Assembly: GCF_024529975.1 (NCBI RefSeq)
Contig: NZ_AP024897.1
Coordinates: 3,348,001-3,412,000 of the forward strand
Source: Vibrio quintilis
GTDB lineage: Bacteria; Pseudomonadota; Gammaproteobacteria; Enterobacterales; Vibrionaceae
DNA length: 64,000 nucleotides
Direction: 5' to 3'
Shown here piece after piece: positions 48,215 through 57,530 of the stretch (position 1 is the first letter of the stretch; each line of letters begins with the position of its first letter). A program made the translations under genes and the position numbers. The notes beneath the pieces are model-generated. The model searched no databases, had not been told where the DNA came from, and was given only the letters and a program-made list of their open reading frames with translations.

Positions 48215-49222
48215 ATGCAACAATTTATTCAAGAATTACCAAAAGTAGAGCTTCATCTGCACATTGAAGGCACTCTGGAACCTGAACTGATGTTTGAGCT
48301 CGCCAAGCGTAATCAGGTTGAAATTCCCTTTTCAACCCCGGAAGAAGTAAAAAACGCCTATCAGTTTACTGACTTACAATCTTTTTTGGATATCTACTAT
48401 CAGGGAGCCAATGTGCTTCTTCATGAACAGGATTTCTTCGACTTAACCTGGGCTTACCTGCAACGTTGCCATGAAGAGAACGTTATCCATACTGAAATAT
48501 TCTTTGATCCGCAAACTCACACAGCCCGCGGCATCCCCTTCAAAACCGTTATTCAGGGGATCAACCGGGCACTGGAACAGGCCAGAACAGAGCTTGGTAT
48601 TTCCAGTCAGTTAATCATGTGTTTTCTTCGTCATCTGAGTGAAGAAGATGCGATCGAAACATTCAATCAGGCGCTGCCGTATCAATCATTAATTGCGGGT
48701 GTGGGACTCGATTCCTCCGAACAGGGACATCCGCCGGAAAAATTCTCAAAAGTATTTGAAATGGCAAGGAATGCAGGATTTCTCACCGTCGCTCATGCAG
48801 GTGAAGAAGGCCCGGCTGACAATATCATCACCGCGATTGAAGACCTTGGCGTAAGCCGGGTTGATCATGGTGTCCGGTGTGTTGAGAATAAAAAACTGGT
48901 TCAGCAGTTAGCTGAAACCCGCATGCCTCTGACCGTCTGCCCGCTTTCCAATATCAAGCTTTGTGTATTTGACACAATGCAGCAGCACAACATTGCAAAT
49001 CTGTTGAAAAAAGGCCTGTGTGTCACCATTAACTCAGATGATCCTGCTTATTTCGGGGGTTATATGAATGCCAACTTTATCGCGGTTGCCAAAGCGCATG
49101 AACTGACTAAAAATGAGTTAGCACAATTTACCCTGAATGCGATTGAAGCCAGTTTTATTGCACAGGAAGACAAGGACACCATGACGCAGCGTGTGCTTGA
49201 TTACCTGGTCACCGTGAATTAA
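48215..49222 (+). CDS. Adenine deaminase of the adenosine deaminase family (Aah1/PA0148 type)
   Basis: A zinc hydrolase that converts adenine to hypoxanthine by family analogy; it is often annotated add. Metal ligands are His14 and His16 in VELHLHIEGTLEPELMFEL, the His of VAHAGEEGPADNI, and INSDDPAYFGGYM. The GTLEPELMFELAKRN start, DPQTHTARGIPF and LDSSEQGHPPEKF are features of the bacterial and fungal adenine-specific branch, not of E. coli Add (HRHLDGN). AGAGG precedes the ATG. No adenine riboswitch was found upstream. A palindromic repeat lies on either side. Confidence 0.85.
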   Translation: MQQFIQELPKVELHLHIEGTLEPELMFELAKRNQVEIPFSTPEEVKNAYQFTDLQSFLDIYYQGANVLLHEQDFFDLTWAYLQRCHEENVIHTEIFFDPQTHTARGIPFKTVIQGINRALEQARTELGISSQLIMCFLRHLSEEDAIETFNQALPYQSLIAGVGLDSSEQGHPPEKFSKVFEMARNAGFLTVAHAGEEGPADNIITAIEDLGVSRVDHGVRCVENKKLVQQLAETRMPLTVCPLSNIKLCVFDTMQQHNIANLLKKGLCVTINSDDPAYFGGYMNANFIAVAKAHELTKNELAQFTLNAIEASFIAQEDKDTMTQRVLDYLVTVN

Positions 49223-49263
49223 TTCAGTCTGACCGGGCTATCCCCTTTATTCAAATACCAAAA

Positions 49264-49290
49264 CAGCGGATCATGAGGTCCGCTGCTTTT
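49264..49290 (+). terminator. Intrinsic terminator of the deaminase gene
   Basis: CAGCGGA and TCCGCTG pair around an eight-base loop and are followed by CTTTT, about 40 bases after the stop codon. Confidence 0.8.
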
Positions 49291-49306
49291 ACGTATCAAT
49301 TCGATG

Positions 49307-49346
49307 TATACCCAAACAACCTGAAGATGCAGGTTGTTTGGGTATA
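49307..49346. repeat. 40-base perfect palindromic repeat
   Basis: The left arm TATACCCAAACAACCTG is matched exactly by CAGGTTGTTTGGGTATA around AAGATG. From memory, elements of this type (TATACCCAAA...) are scattered through Vibrionaceae intergenic regions. A degenerate copy lies at 48139-48176. Confidence 0.8.
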
Positions 49347-49493
49347 AAAACGTCCCCGAAAGGTCAATAGCTGTTAATAATAAAAATATTAATAAATTTG
49401 TTCATTTCGCAGATAATCATTCACCTCTTAGTCAATTCATCGCCTAAAATTATATACAACGACCAACAATGTATTTAATCAAGGGGAAAGCTC

Positions 49494-50648
49494 ATGGGTG
49501 AAGTGCAACATGACTCTCGGCAACCAGAGAAATTTAAAAGTCTGAATTCCCAACTCGCCCTGCTTCATGAAAGCATTTGCAAACAAATACCTCAGATAGT
49601 CCGGATTTCCTTCGCGATTTATGATCAGATGACGGACCACCTGAAAACTTATGCAGACAGCACACCCAAAGGTGAAATTCTGATTCACTATGAGTATCCT
49701 CTGAGTAAAATTCCATCCCTGAAAAAATGTGCCGAACAAGGCTCGAACCGGTATATTAATCATTTATATAAACGTCTGGAGAAAGACAGTCATCATAACA
49801 ACTGGTTAAGAGCGCAAAACTTTTCCTCATCCTTTGCTTCTCCCACTTACTACAACGATGAATTCATCGGGTTCATCTTTATCAATGCATCGGAGGATTT
49901 CATTTTCGATGAGTCGTCCGACAAAGTGCTGGCCCCTTATCTGGAACAAATCAGAGAAGCCGTCCTGAAAGAGTATCAAATCATTCACGCGATCTTAAAA
50001 GAGACGGAAAATATTCTGCAGCGCAATCCAAAGCATTTTAAGCAGGCGAAAGATCATCAGGAGCGGATGTATTTTTTCTCCAAAGTCATTGCTCAGGGGT
50101 TAACCGAGGTATATCAGTTAGATGATGAGCAAATTGACTTCATCACTCTGTTTTCCCGCCTGCATGACATCGGCAAGCTATCTCTGCCTTGTGATTTGCT
50201 GACTAAACCAGGTGCCCTTGCAAACGTTGAAAGAAAACAGGTCACCGGGCACATAGAGAAAGGGATTGAAATGATTAACCGGATTCTCCCTGAAACTGAA
50301 AATGGTAATCATGCCTGTATTGCAATTCTGAAAGATATCATGGCTTATCACCACGAGCTGATGGATGGCTCCGGCTATCCATACAATTTAAAAGGCCAGG
50401 AGATTCCTGTTTCCGCCCGGATTATTACCGTTGCCAATATATTTGATGCCCTGACCAGCCACCGCCCATACAAACAGGCACGCTCAGTACCGTTCGCTTT
50501 GCTTGAACTGGAAAAAATGGTGGCAGAAAAAAAACTGGATCGCCACTGTGTCAATGCATTGAGAAACAATCAGGAATATCTGAAAAAAGTGATTGAAAAA
50601 TATCCTGAGCCCGATCCCAGTCATTTATCTGATACCTACTACACATAG
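49494..50648 (+). CDS. HD-GYP domain protein, probable cyclic-di-GMP phosphodiesterase
   Basis: The C-terminal domain (about residues 190-365) has all HD-GYP signatures: an early His in DHQERM, LHDIGKLSLP, the His of VTGHIEKG, AYHHELMDGSGYP and ANIFDALTSHRPYK, so it should hydrolyse cyclic-di-GMP. The N-terminal ~170 residues resemble a GAF-like sensor (GFIFINASEDFIFD) without obvious ligand residues. No signal peptide or membrane helix, so it is cytosolic. AGGGG precedes the ATG. A ligase gene follows 50 bases later and may be co-transcribed. Confidence 0.9.
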   Translation: MGEVQHDSRQPEKFKSLNSQLALLHESICKQIPQIVRISFAIYDQMTDHLKTYADSTPKGEILIHYEYPLSKIPSLKKCAEQGSNRYINHLYKRLEKDSHHNNWLRAQNFSSSFASPTYYNDEFIGFIFINASEDFIFDESSDKVLAPYLEQIREAVLKEYQIIHAILKETENILQRNPKHFKQAKDHQERMYFFSKVIAQGLTEVYQLDDEQIDFITLFSRLHDIGKLSLPCDLLTKPGALANVERKQVTGHIEKGIEMINRILPETENGNHACIAILKDIMAYHHELMDGSGYPYNLKGQEIPVSARIITVANIFDALTSHRPYKQARSVPFALLELEKMVAEKKLDRHCVNALRNNQEYLKKVIEKYPEPDPSHLSDTYYT

Positions 50649-50698
50649 AATGACAGTGGAATCGCGATCAACACAACAAAAAGGATTGGAGCCTGACA

Positions 50699-52408
50699 AT
50701 GGGTGACAGCAAAGGACATGACGAGTTATTCATAACACCGGACGAATATCTTCTGAAATGGGCTCAGTCACGCCCGGATGATATTTACCTGAAACAGATC
50801 AGAGAGAGAAAATTCGATACGTATACCTTCTCTGAGGTTGCAGATCAGGCACTGCGTCTGGTAACAGCATTACAAGAACAGGGATTAAAACCCCAGGATA
50901 AAATTGCCATTATTTCTAAAAATTGTGCTGAGTGGTTTATCTGCGATTTAGCCATGATGCTGGGCGACTTTATCAGCGTTCCGATCTTTCCGACAGCGAA
51001 CTTTGACACGATTGATTATTGCATCAGTCATAGTGAATGTCGGGCTGTATTTGTCGGTAAGTTAGATAACGCCGATACCGTGCGTCAGGTTCTGGATAAA
51101 CATAAACAGCTCAGCAGTATCGCCTTACCTTACCCGTCAGCACCTGAATGTAAATCTCAATTTTCAGCGCTCATTCAGCAACATGAGCCAGCATCAGTTA
51201 TCCCAAAACATGACAGAGATGCAATTATGTCCATTGTCTATACTTCAGGCACATCAGGAACACCTAAAGGCGCTATGTTGAGCTATGGTGCTTTTTTCTG
51301 GACTGTCAGACAACTGACCAATTTAATCTCAGTTCGTATTCAGGATCGTTTGTTCTCCTACCTGCCGCTGTCACATATTACTGAACGGGTTTATATCTTT
51401 GGTGTATCCATCATGACTGGCGTACAAACCGCCTTTCCTGAATCTCTGGAAACTTTCATCGAAGATGTCAGAATGCAGCGTCCGACGCTGTTCATTTCTG
51501 TTCCCCGGCTGTGGACGCTCTTTCAACAACGCATTTTGGATAAGCTGCCGCAAAGCCGCCTGAACTTACTGTTAAAAATACCTTTCATCAGACATCTCAT
51601 TCAACACAAAATAGCACGGGGACTGGGGCTGGATAAGGCAAGAATTCTGGGCTGCGGCTCTGCACCCGTCTCACCGGGATTACTGGCATGGTACGACAGA
51701 ATTGGTTTACCGATTACTGAAGCCTGGGGAATGACGGAATCTCTTGGACTCACAACACTTAACTATCCGTACAATCAGGACAAAATTGGTACTGTTGGCA
51801 TCACTGCGCCCGGCGTCCGGATCACAACCAACGGTGAAGGGGAAGTTCTGGTGCAAAGTCCGGGAGTATTTTCCGGCTATTATAAGAACGAACTCGCAAC
51901 GAGATGTATTTTTGATCATGAAGGCTGGATGAAAACCGGCGATCTGGGCAAGATAGATGCTGAAGATTATTTGAGTTTATCCGGCAGAAAAAAAGACACC
52001 TTTAAAACAGCAAAGGGGAAATTTGTCTCTCCTGTTCCTATCGAAAAACTTCTGTATCAGGCTGGGCGGTTCGAAATGCTTTGCTTAATCGGTTTAGGGC
52101 TTCCGGGGCCAATCCTGCTTGTTGTTCCTCATGATTTTCCTGATTTTGACAGACAAAGATATGAGCATTCAACCTGCAAAATCATTCAGAAAATGAACCA
52201 GCAGCTCCAGGCACATGAACAAATTAAAGGTGTTCTGATGATAAAAGAACCATGGACAATCGAAAATAGTGTGCTGACACCTACACTCAAAATTAAACGG
52301 TTTTTACTCGAAAGCAAATACCATGAACTGGGCTATCAGTGGCCGGAGAACAAGTTAATTTTGTGGGAAGATGATATTCAAAACCAGTCTCCGGCTTCTC
52401 ATGGTTAA
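50699..52408 (+). CDS. AMP-binding acyl-CoA ligase-like protein (FadD15-like)
   Basis: An adenylate-forming enzyme of 569 residues that probably activates a fatty acid. Motifs: IVYTSGTSGTPKGAML (ATP loop, near residue 180), LSYLPLSHITERVY, ITEAWGMTESLG (motif II) and GWMKTGDLGKID (motif III); the C-terminal LTPTLKIKRFLL carries the catalytic lysine context. It is of the long-chain FadD15 class; the exact substrate is unknown. GGAG precedes the ATG. Its stop overlaps the end of the convergent DUF1127 gene by four bases. Confidence 0.88.
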   Translation: MGDSKGHDELFITPDEYLLKWAQSRPDDIYLKQIRERKFDTYTFSEVADQALRLVTALQEQGLKPQDKIAIISKNCAEWFICDLAMMLGDFISVPIFPTANFDTIDYCISHSECRAVFVGKLDNADTVRQVLDKHKQLSSIALPYPSAPECKSQFSALIQQHEPASVIPKHDRDAIMSIVYTSGTSGTPKGAMLSYGAFFWTVRQLTNLISVRIQDRLFSYLPLSHITERVYIFGVSIMTGVQTAFPESLETFIEDVRMQRPTLFISVPRLWTLFQQRILDKLPQSRLNLLLKIPFIRHLIQHKIARGLGLDKARILGCGSAPVSPGLLAWYDRIGLPITEAWGMTESLGLTTLNYPYNQDKIGTVGITAPGVRITTNGEGEVLVQSPGVFSGYYKNELATRCIFDHEGWMKTGDLGKIDAEDYLSLSGRKKDTFKTAKGKFVSPVPIEKLLYQAGRFEMLCLIGLGLPGPILLVVPHDFPDFDRQRYEHSTCKIIQKMNQQLQAHEQIKGVLMIKEPWTIENSVLTPTLKIKRFLLESKYHELGYQWPENKLILWEDDIQNQSPASHG

Positions 52409-52620
52409 TCCCAAAACGGACGCTCGGATTCCTTTTTCACCATGGATCGATCTACGCCAAGATCATCGTATAGTGATTCCGGCAGCTCCCTGAGTTGCTT
52501 GCGGGTCCGGTATTTTTGTATCCACAACGTTAGCAGGGATAAGATTTCCTTAATCAAAATACGGCTCACACTGATCACCGACACATGATATTTCTCTGGT
52601 TTACTCATCAACTCATTCAT
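52405..52620 (-). CDS. DUF1127 domain protein
   Basis: A 71-residue protein. The C-terminal half TRKQLRELPESLYDDLGVDRSMVKKESERPFW is a classic DUF1127 (YjiS-like) Arg-rich motif; small proteins of this kind have been linked to RNA binding, phosphate and carbon metabolism in other bacteria. The frame is open to 52683, but the ATG at 52620 has AAGGAG five bases upstream. It is divergent from a LysR gene across 99 bases, a common pairing that suggests the regulator controls it. Confidence 0.88.
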   Translation of the reverse strand: MNELMSKPEKYHVSVISVSRILIKEILSLLTLWIQKYRTRKQLRELPESLYDDLGVDRSMVKKESERPFWD

Positions 52621-52719
52621 AACAACTCCTTGATTATCACTAAACTCATGGGTGATAATCACAAACTCATCAGTTAGCGACAAACGATAAAAATCACCAC
52701 TCAGTTAAGGAATACTTAA

Positions 52720-53673
52720 GTGAAAGAGCGACTTCCTCCTCTACAGGCCCTGTATTACTTCTGTACCGCAGCTGAAACCGGTAGCTTTAAAGATGCAGCA
52801 GAACAGCTGTTCGTCAGCGCTGCCGCAGTCAGCCAGCAAATTCGTCAGCTTGAAGAGTGGCTGAAATGTGAGTTATTTGTCAGACAACACCGTCAGGTTT
52901 TGCTGACTGGTGAGGGGAAAATTTTGTATCAGTCAGCCAGTAAAGGATTTACTGAAATCAAACATGGGGTGAGATTGTTAACTCAGGATCCCGATCCCAA
53001 ACGCCTTTCCATTTCAACCATTCCATCGTTTGCTCAACACTGGCTGGTTCCGCGCCTGCAACTTTTTCGCCAGCAACATCCGGATATGTTGTTACTGGTT
53101 GAACCCATCAGTAAACTGGCTTCCTTTGAAGATTCTTCTGTCGATATTTGTATCCGCTATGGAAAAGGAGAGTATGACAATCTGGATGCTGTTCTGTTAA
53201 TGGATGAAGTTCTCTATCCTGTTTGTCACCCTCTGTATCAGCAGCAACACCAAATTTACGATATTGATGATCTTCACCATGCAGACTTGATCGAAGATAT
53301 GTGGCCGGATATGAACTGGGGGCTCTGGCTGGAATCTGTGGGTGCAAAGAACCACTCCGCCGCCCGTCCGACACTCAAATATAATGGCGCACTTTATGTA
53401 CTTGAAGGGGCTTTATCTGTTCAGGGAATCGGACTGGCGAAGCACAGTATGGCTTATCGTCTGATTCAGGAAGGCAAGCTGGTCAGAATTGGTCATAAAA
53501 GCACTCAGTCAAGATACAGCTATTATCTGTGCGCACCTGAAAGTTATATGAGAAGAGAAAAAGTCACGCGCTTCCATCACTGGCTGCGTGAACAAATTGA
53601 GCAATTTCAGCGACAATATCCGCATCAGACTGAAGTCATTTCATCAGAAAATCAGTCTTCAGTTGTAAGTTAA
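52720..53673 (+). CDS. LysR family transcriptional regulator (GcvA-like)
   Basis: A 317-residue regulator. The winged helix-turn-helix is at about residues 6-65 (LQALYYFCTAAETGSFKDAAEQLFVSAAAVSQQIRQLEEWL), of the GcvA type, followed by an effector domain with STIPSFAQHWLVPRLQLF and DICIRYGKGEY. Translation begins at GTG with AAGGA eight bases upstream. Divergent from the DUF1127 gene, its probable target. Ends at a strong bidirectional terminator shared with fusA. Confidence 0.9.
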   Translation: MKERLPPLQALYYFCTAAETGSFKDAAEQLFVSAAAVSQQIRQLEEWLKCELFVRQHRQVLLTGEGKILYQSASKGFTEIKHGVRLLTQDPDPKRLSISTIPSFAQHWLVPRLQLFRQQHPDMLLLVEPISKLASFEDSSVDICIRYGKGEYDNLDAVLLMDEVLYPVCHPLYQQQHQIYDIDDLHHADLIEDMWPDMNWGLWLESVGAKNHSAARPTLKYNGALYVLEGALSVQGIGLAKHSMAYRLIQEGKLVRIGHKSTQSRYSYYLCAPESYMRREKVTRFHHWLREQIEQFQRQYPHQTEVISSENQSSVVS

Positions 53674-53684
53674 AGCGGATGTAA

Positions 53685-53716
53685 AAAAGCCCGTCATATC
53701 AATATGACGGGCTTTT
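53685..53716. terminator. Bidirectional terminator between LysR gene and fusA
   Basis: AAAAGCCCGTCATAT and ATATGACGGGCTTTT make a 15-bp arm pair with U-runs in both directions, placed between two convergent genes. Confidence 0.9.
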
Positions 53717-53740
53717 CAAATCAGTCGGAAAAAAGAAGAA

Positions 53741-55828
53741 TTACTTCGCTTCTTTTCTCGCTTTCACTTCAGCAATCACTTCTTCTGCAACGTTTGCAGG
53801 ACATGGTGCGTAGTGAGAGAACTCCATAGAGAACTGACCACGACCAGAAGTCATTGTACGTAAGTGACCGATGTAACCAAACATTTCTGAAAGAGGTACA
53901 TCAGCTTTAATACGTACACCTGTAACGCCAGCTTCCTGATCTTTGATCATACCGCGACGACGGTTCAGGTCACCAATCACATCACCAACGTGATCTTCTG
54001 GTGTAAATACGTCAACGTGCATGATTGGCTCAAGCAGTTGTGCGCCCGCTTTTGGAATAGACTGACGGAAAGCACCTTTCGCTGCGATTTCAAATGCAAT
54101 TGCAGATGAGTCAACTGCGTGGAAAGCACCATCGTACAGTTCGATTTCAACGTCAAGTACAGGGAATCCGGCAAGTACACCTTCCTGCATCATGCTTGCA
54201 AAGCCTTTTTCAACTGCTGGCCAGAATTCTTTAGGAACGTTACCGCCCACAACAGTTGAAGAGAATGTGAAGCCGCTGCCAGTTTCGCCAGGCTTGATGC
54301 GGTAATCGATTTTACCGAACTGACCAGAACCACCAGACTGTTTCTTATGCGTGTAGCTGTCTTCAACAGGCTGCGTGATTGTCTCACGGTAAGCAACCTG
54401 TGGTTGACCCACTTCAAGCTCAACACCGTAAGTACGCTTCAGGATATCAACTTTGATATCCAGGTGAAGTTCGCCCATACCTTTCAGGATGGTATCACCT
54501 GTTTCTTCATCAGTTTCAACCTGGAATGATGGATCTTCTGCAACCATTTTACCGATCGCGATACCCATTTTCTCAGATGCACCTTTATCTTTAGGCTTCA
54601 CAGCAATTTCGATAACAGGTGTTGGGAAGATCATTGGCTCAAGTGTACATTCATTTTTAGGATCACACAGTGTATGACCAGTCTGAACGTTCTTCATACC
54701 AACAACAGCAATGATATCACCCGCCTGAGCTGAAGAAATTTCATTACGCTCATCCGCGTGCATTTCAACCATACGGCCGATACGCTCAGTTTTACCTGTT
54801 GCAGAGTTAAGGATTGTGTCACCCTTATTCAATACACCTGAATAGATACGGATAAAGGTCAGGGCACCAAAACGGTCATCCATGATCTTAAATGCCAGCG
54901 CACGCAATGGCTCACTTGCATCAACTTTAGCAACTTCGCCAGTTGCTTCACCAGTATCTTTATCAGTCAGTGGCTGAGGGTCAACTTCTGTTGGTGCTGG
55001 CAGATAATCAACAACACCATCCAGCATTGGCTGCATCCCTTTGTTTTTGAATGCAGAACCGCAGAAAGTCGGGAAGAACGCCAGATCACGAGTCCCTTTA
55101 CGGATACAAGCTTTCAGCTGGTCAATTGTTGGTTCTTCACCGTCCATGTAAGCCATCATCAGCTCATCATCCTGCTCAACCGCAGTTTCGATCATCATTT
55201 CACGATATTCAGCAGCTTTGTCTGCATACTCAGCAGGAATGTCTTCAAGTGTGTAGTTTTCTGGCTGGCCAGATTCATCCCAGATCCACGCTTTCATGTT
55301 CAGCAGATCAATCACACCTTTGAAGTCATCTTCAATACCGATAGGCAGTGTCATGACGAGTGGGTTTGCACCCAGAACGTTTTTCACCTGCTCAACAACA
55401 CGGTAGAAATCTGCACCCATACGGTCCAGTTTGTTGACGAAGATCAGACGTGCAACGTGTGATTCGTTCGCATAGCGCCAGTTTGTTTCTGACTGAGGTT
55501 CAACACCACCTGAACCACAGAACACACCAACACCGCCATCAAGAACTTTGAGTGAACGATATACTTCAACAGTAAAATCCACGTGTCCAGGAGTATCGAT
55601 AATGTTCAGGCGGTGGTCTTTCCAGAAACAGGTTGTTGCTGCAGACTGGATAGTGATACCACGTTCAGCTTCCTGCTCCATGAAGTCTGTTGTAGCAGCG
55701 CCATCGTGAACTTCACCGGTACGGTGGATTTTACCAGTTAGCTTAAGAATACGCTCGGTAGAGGTAGTTTTACCCGCATCTACGTGAGCAAAAATACCAA
55801 TGTTTCTGTACTTTGATAAATCAGTCAT
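53741..55828 (-). CDS. fusA: Elongation factor G, second (non-str-operon) copy
   Basis: EF-G is the GTPase for ribosomal translocation or recycling. P-loop AHVDAGKT is at residues 14-21; DTPGHVDF and NKLDRMG are the other G motifs, and RGITIQSAA is switch I. The N-terminus [17 protein letters not shown] differs from the str-operon EF-G type (which starts near MARxTPIxxYRNIGI), and rpsL, rpsG and tuf are absent nearby, so I call this the paralogue that vibrios carry as a single gene. 695 residues, complete. Role division with the main EF-G is unknown here. Confidence 0.93.
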   Translation of the reverse strand: MTDLSKYRNIGIFAHVDAGKTTSTERILKLTGKIHRTGEVHDGAATTDFMEQEAERGITIQSAATTCFWKDHRLNIIDTPGHVDFTVEVYRSLKVLDGGVGVFCGSGGVEPQSETNWRYANESHVARLIFVNKLDRMGADFYRVVEQVKNVLGANPLVMTLPIGIEDDFKGVIDLLNMKAWIWDESGQPENYTLEDIPAEYADKAAEYREMMIETAVEQDDELMMAYMDGEEPTIDQLKACIRKGTRDLAFFPTFCGSAFKNKGMQPMLDGVVDYLPAPTEVDPQPLTDKDTGEATGEVAKVDASEPLRALAFKIMDDRFGALTFIRIYSGVLNKGDTILNSATGKTERIGRMVEMHADERNEISSAQAGDIIAVVGMKNVQTGHTLCDPKNECTLEPMIFPTPVIEIAVKPKDKGASEKMGIAIGKMVAEDPSFQVETDEETGDTILKGMGELHLDIKVDILKRTYGVELEVGQPQVAYRETITQPVEDSYTHKKQSGGSGQFGKIDYRIKPGETGSGFTFSSTVVGGNVPKEFWPAVEKGFASMMQEGVLAGFPVLDVEIELYDGAFHAVDSSAIAFEIAAKGAFRQSIPKAGAQLLEPIMHVDVFTPEDHVGDVIGDLNRRRGMIKDQEAGVTGVRIKADVPLSEMFGYIGHLRTMTSGRGQFSMEFSHYAPCPANVAEEVIAEVKARKEAK

Positions 55829-56016
55829 TGTCTTACTCTGTTAATAAGGTATAAATTGCGCGCAGAGTATATCATAATCTATCCAGACTGATAGCCCTGC
55901 TTGCACTTTGGTTAAAAATAATTTCAGTCGATGACCTGATAGTCATTATAGGCTGTTTCAAACGACTGATTACAAGTTCAGTGATACAAATGCATCACCT
56001 TAATTATGTTTTCACT

Positions 56017-57396
56017 CTATAACTCATCAAAAGCTTCAATTGCCTCTGAAAGTTTCTTCACCGGATGAATCTGCATCCCGGATATGCCACCTTTTGGCAT
56101 ATTGGCTGCTGGAATAACCGCTGTTTTGAATCCGTGTTTAAATGCTTCGTTCAGACGCTCTTGTCCGCTGGGAACCGGGCGAATTTCACCAGCCAGCCCC
56201 ACTTCCCCAAAAATAACGACATCTTTTGGCAGGGGACGATCACGGAAACTGGAGAGCAATGCCATGACCAAAGCCAGGTCAGCACTGGTCTCAGTCACTT
56301 TTACCCCACCAACGACATTCACGTAAACATCCTGATCTGCCATCATGAGTCCGCCATGCTTATGCAAGACAGCTAAAAGTAATGACAACCGGTTCTGTTC
56401 CAGACCGACAGCCACCCGGCGAGGGTTTGCGAGCTGAGAATAATCGACAAGTGCCTGAATTTCAACCAGCAAAGGACGAGTTCCTTCCCAGATCACCATC
56501 ACAGAGCTGCCTGACGTTTCTTCTTCCCCTCTGGACAGAAATATAGCAGAAGGATTACTGACTTCTTTCATGCCGTTTCCGGTCATTGCAAATACACCGA
56601 GTTCATTGATGGCACCAAACCGGTTTTTGTGGCTTCTGAGTGTCCTGAAACGGCTATCCGTTCCGCCGTCCAGCAGCACAGAACAGTCAATGATATGCTC
56701 CAGAACCTTTGGCCCGGCCAGCGTTCCGTCTTTTGTGACATGACCAACAATAAATACCGCAACATTATTCTGTTTTGCATACCGGGTCAGTGCCGTTGCC
56801 GATTCCCGCACCTGCGCCACACTGCCGGGAGATGACTGAACATCAGAAACATGCATGACCTGTATCGAGTCAATGACCATAATTCCGGGACGTTCTTTTT
56901 CTGCAAGCTGGCATATTTTGTCAACACTGGTTTCTGAAAGCATCTTCAGATTTTGCTTCGGTAATTCAAGCCGGGAGGCTCTCATTGCAACCTGCTGCAA
57001 GGATTCTTCCCCGGTAACATACAGCGTCGGCATGTTATCCGCCAGATAGCACATCACCTGTAATAATAAAGTGGACTTTCCGGCGCCGGGACTTCCACCA
57101 ATGAGAATGGCTGCACCGGGAACAATACCGCCGCCTAAAACCCGGTCAAACTCTTTAAAGCCACTGGTAAAGCGGGGAACTTCCTGCAAATCAATATCTG
57201 CCAGTACCTGCACCTGTGACTCTGATAAAGAACCGGCATACCCTGTCAGACGCTCATGTCTTGCTGCCTGAGGCGATGCCGGCATTCTGACTTCCGTAAT
57301 TGTGTTCCACGAGCCACATGCGCTACATTGACCTTGCCATCTTGGATAATCGGCTCCACAATCATTACATACATACGCTCTTTTTAATTTAGCCAT
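56017..57396 (-). CDS. radA: DNA repair protein RadA (Sms)
   Basis: RadA is a RecA-like ATPase and branch-migration helicase in homologous recombination. The N-terminal zinc finger has Cys10, Cys13, Cys24 and Cys27; the ATPase has GGSPGAGKSTLLLQV near residue 100, the RadA-specific HKNRFGA motif, and the C-terminal Lon-like domain (VNVVGGVKVTETSADLALVMALLSS). The 459 residues are typical. It is divergent from the PilZ gene and follows no other gene in an operon. Confidence 0.97.
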   Translation of the reverse strand: MAKLKRAYVCNDCGADYPRWQGQCSACGSWNTITEVRMPASPQAARHERLTGYAGSLSESQVQVLADIDLQEVPRFTSGFKEFDRVLGGGIVPGAAILIGGSPGAGKSTLLLQVMCYLADNMPTLYVTGEESLQQVAMRASRLELPKQNLKMLSETSVDKICQLAEKERPGIMVIDSIQVMHVSDVQSSPGSVAQVRESATALTRYAKQNNVAVFIVGHVTKDGTLAGPKVLEHIIDCSVLLDGGTDSRFRTLRSHKNRFGAINELGVFAMTGNGMKEVSNPSAIFLSRGEEETSGSSVMVIWEGTRPLLVEIQALVDYSQLANPRRVAVGLEQNRLSLLLAVLHKHGGLMMADQDVYVNVVGGVKVTETSADLALVMALLSSFRDRPLPKDVVIFGEVGLAGEIRPVPSGQERLNEAFKHGFKTAVIPAANMPKGGISGMQIHPVKKLSEAIEAFDEL

Positions 57397-57530
57397 GCTG
57401 CCCCGGTAAATAATTTAATGTGATCCAGAAAACATTTTATCTTTAACATGTTTTGAAATATAACAAGATAACACTAAAGATCGATTAAAAAAGTCGATAA
57501 TGATATTCAGGCCGGAAACTTGATAAGAAT

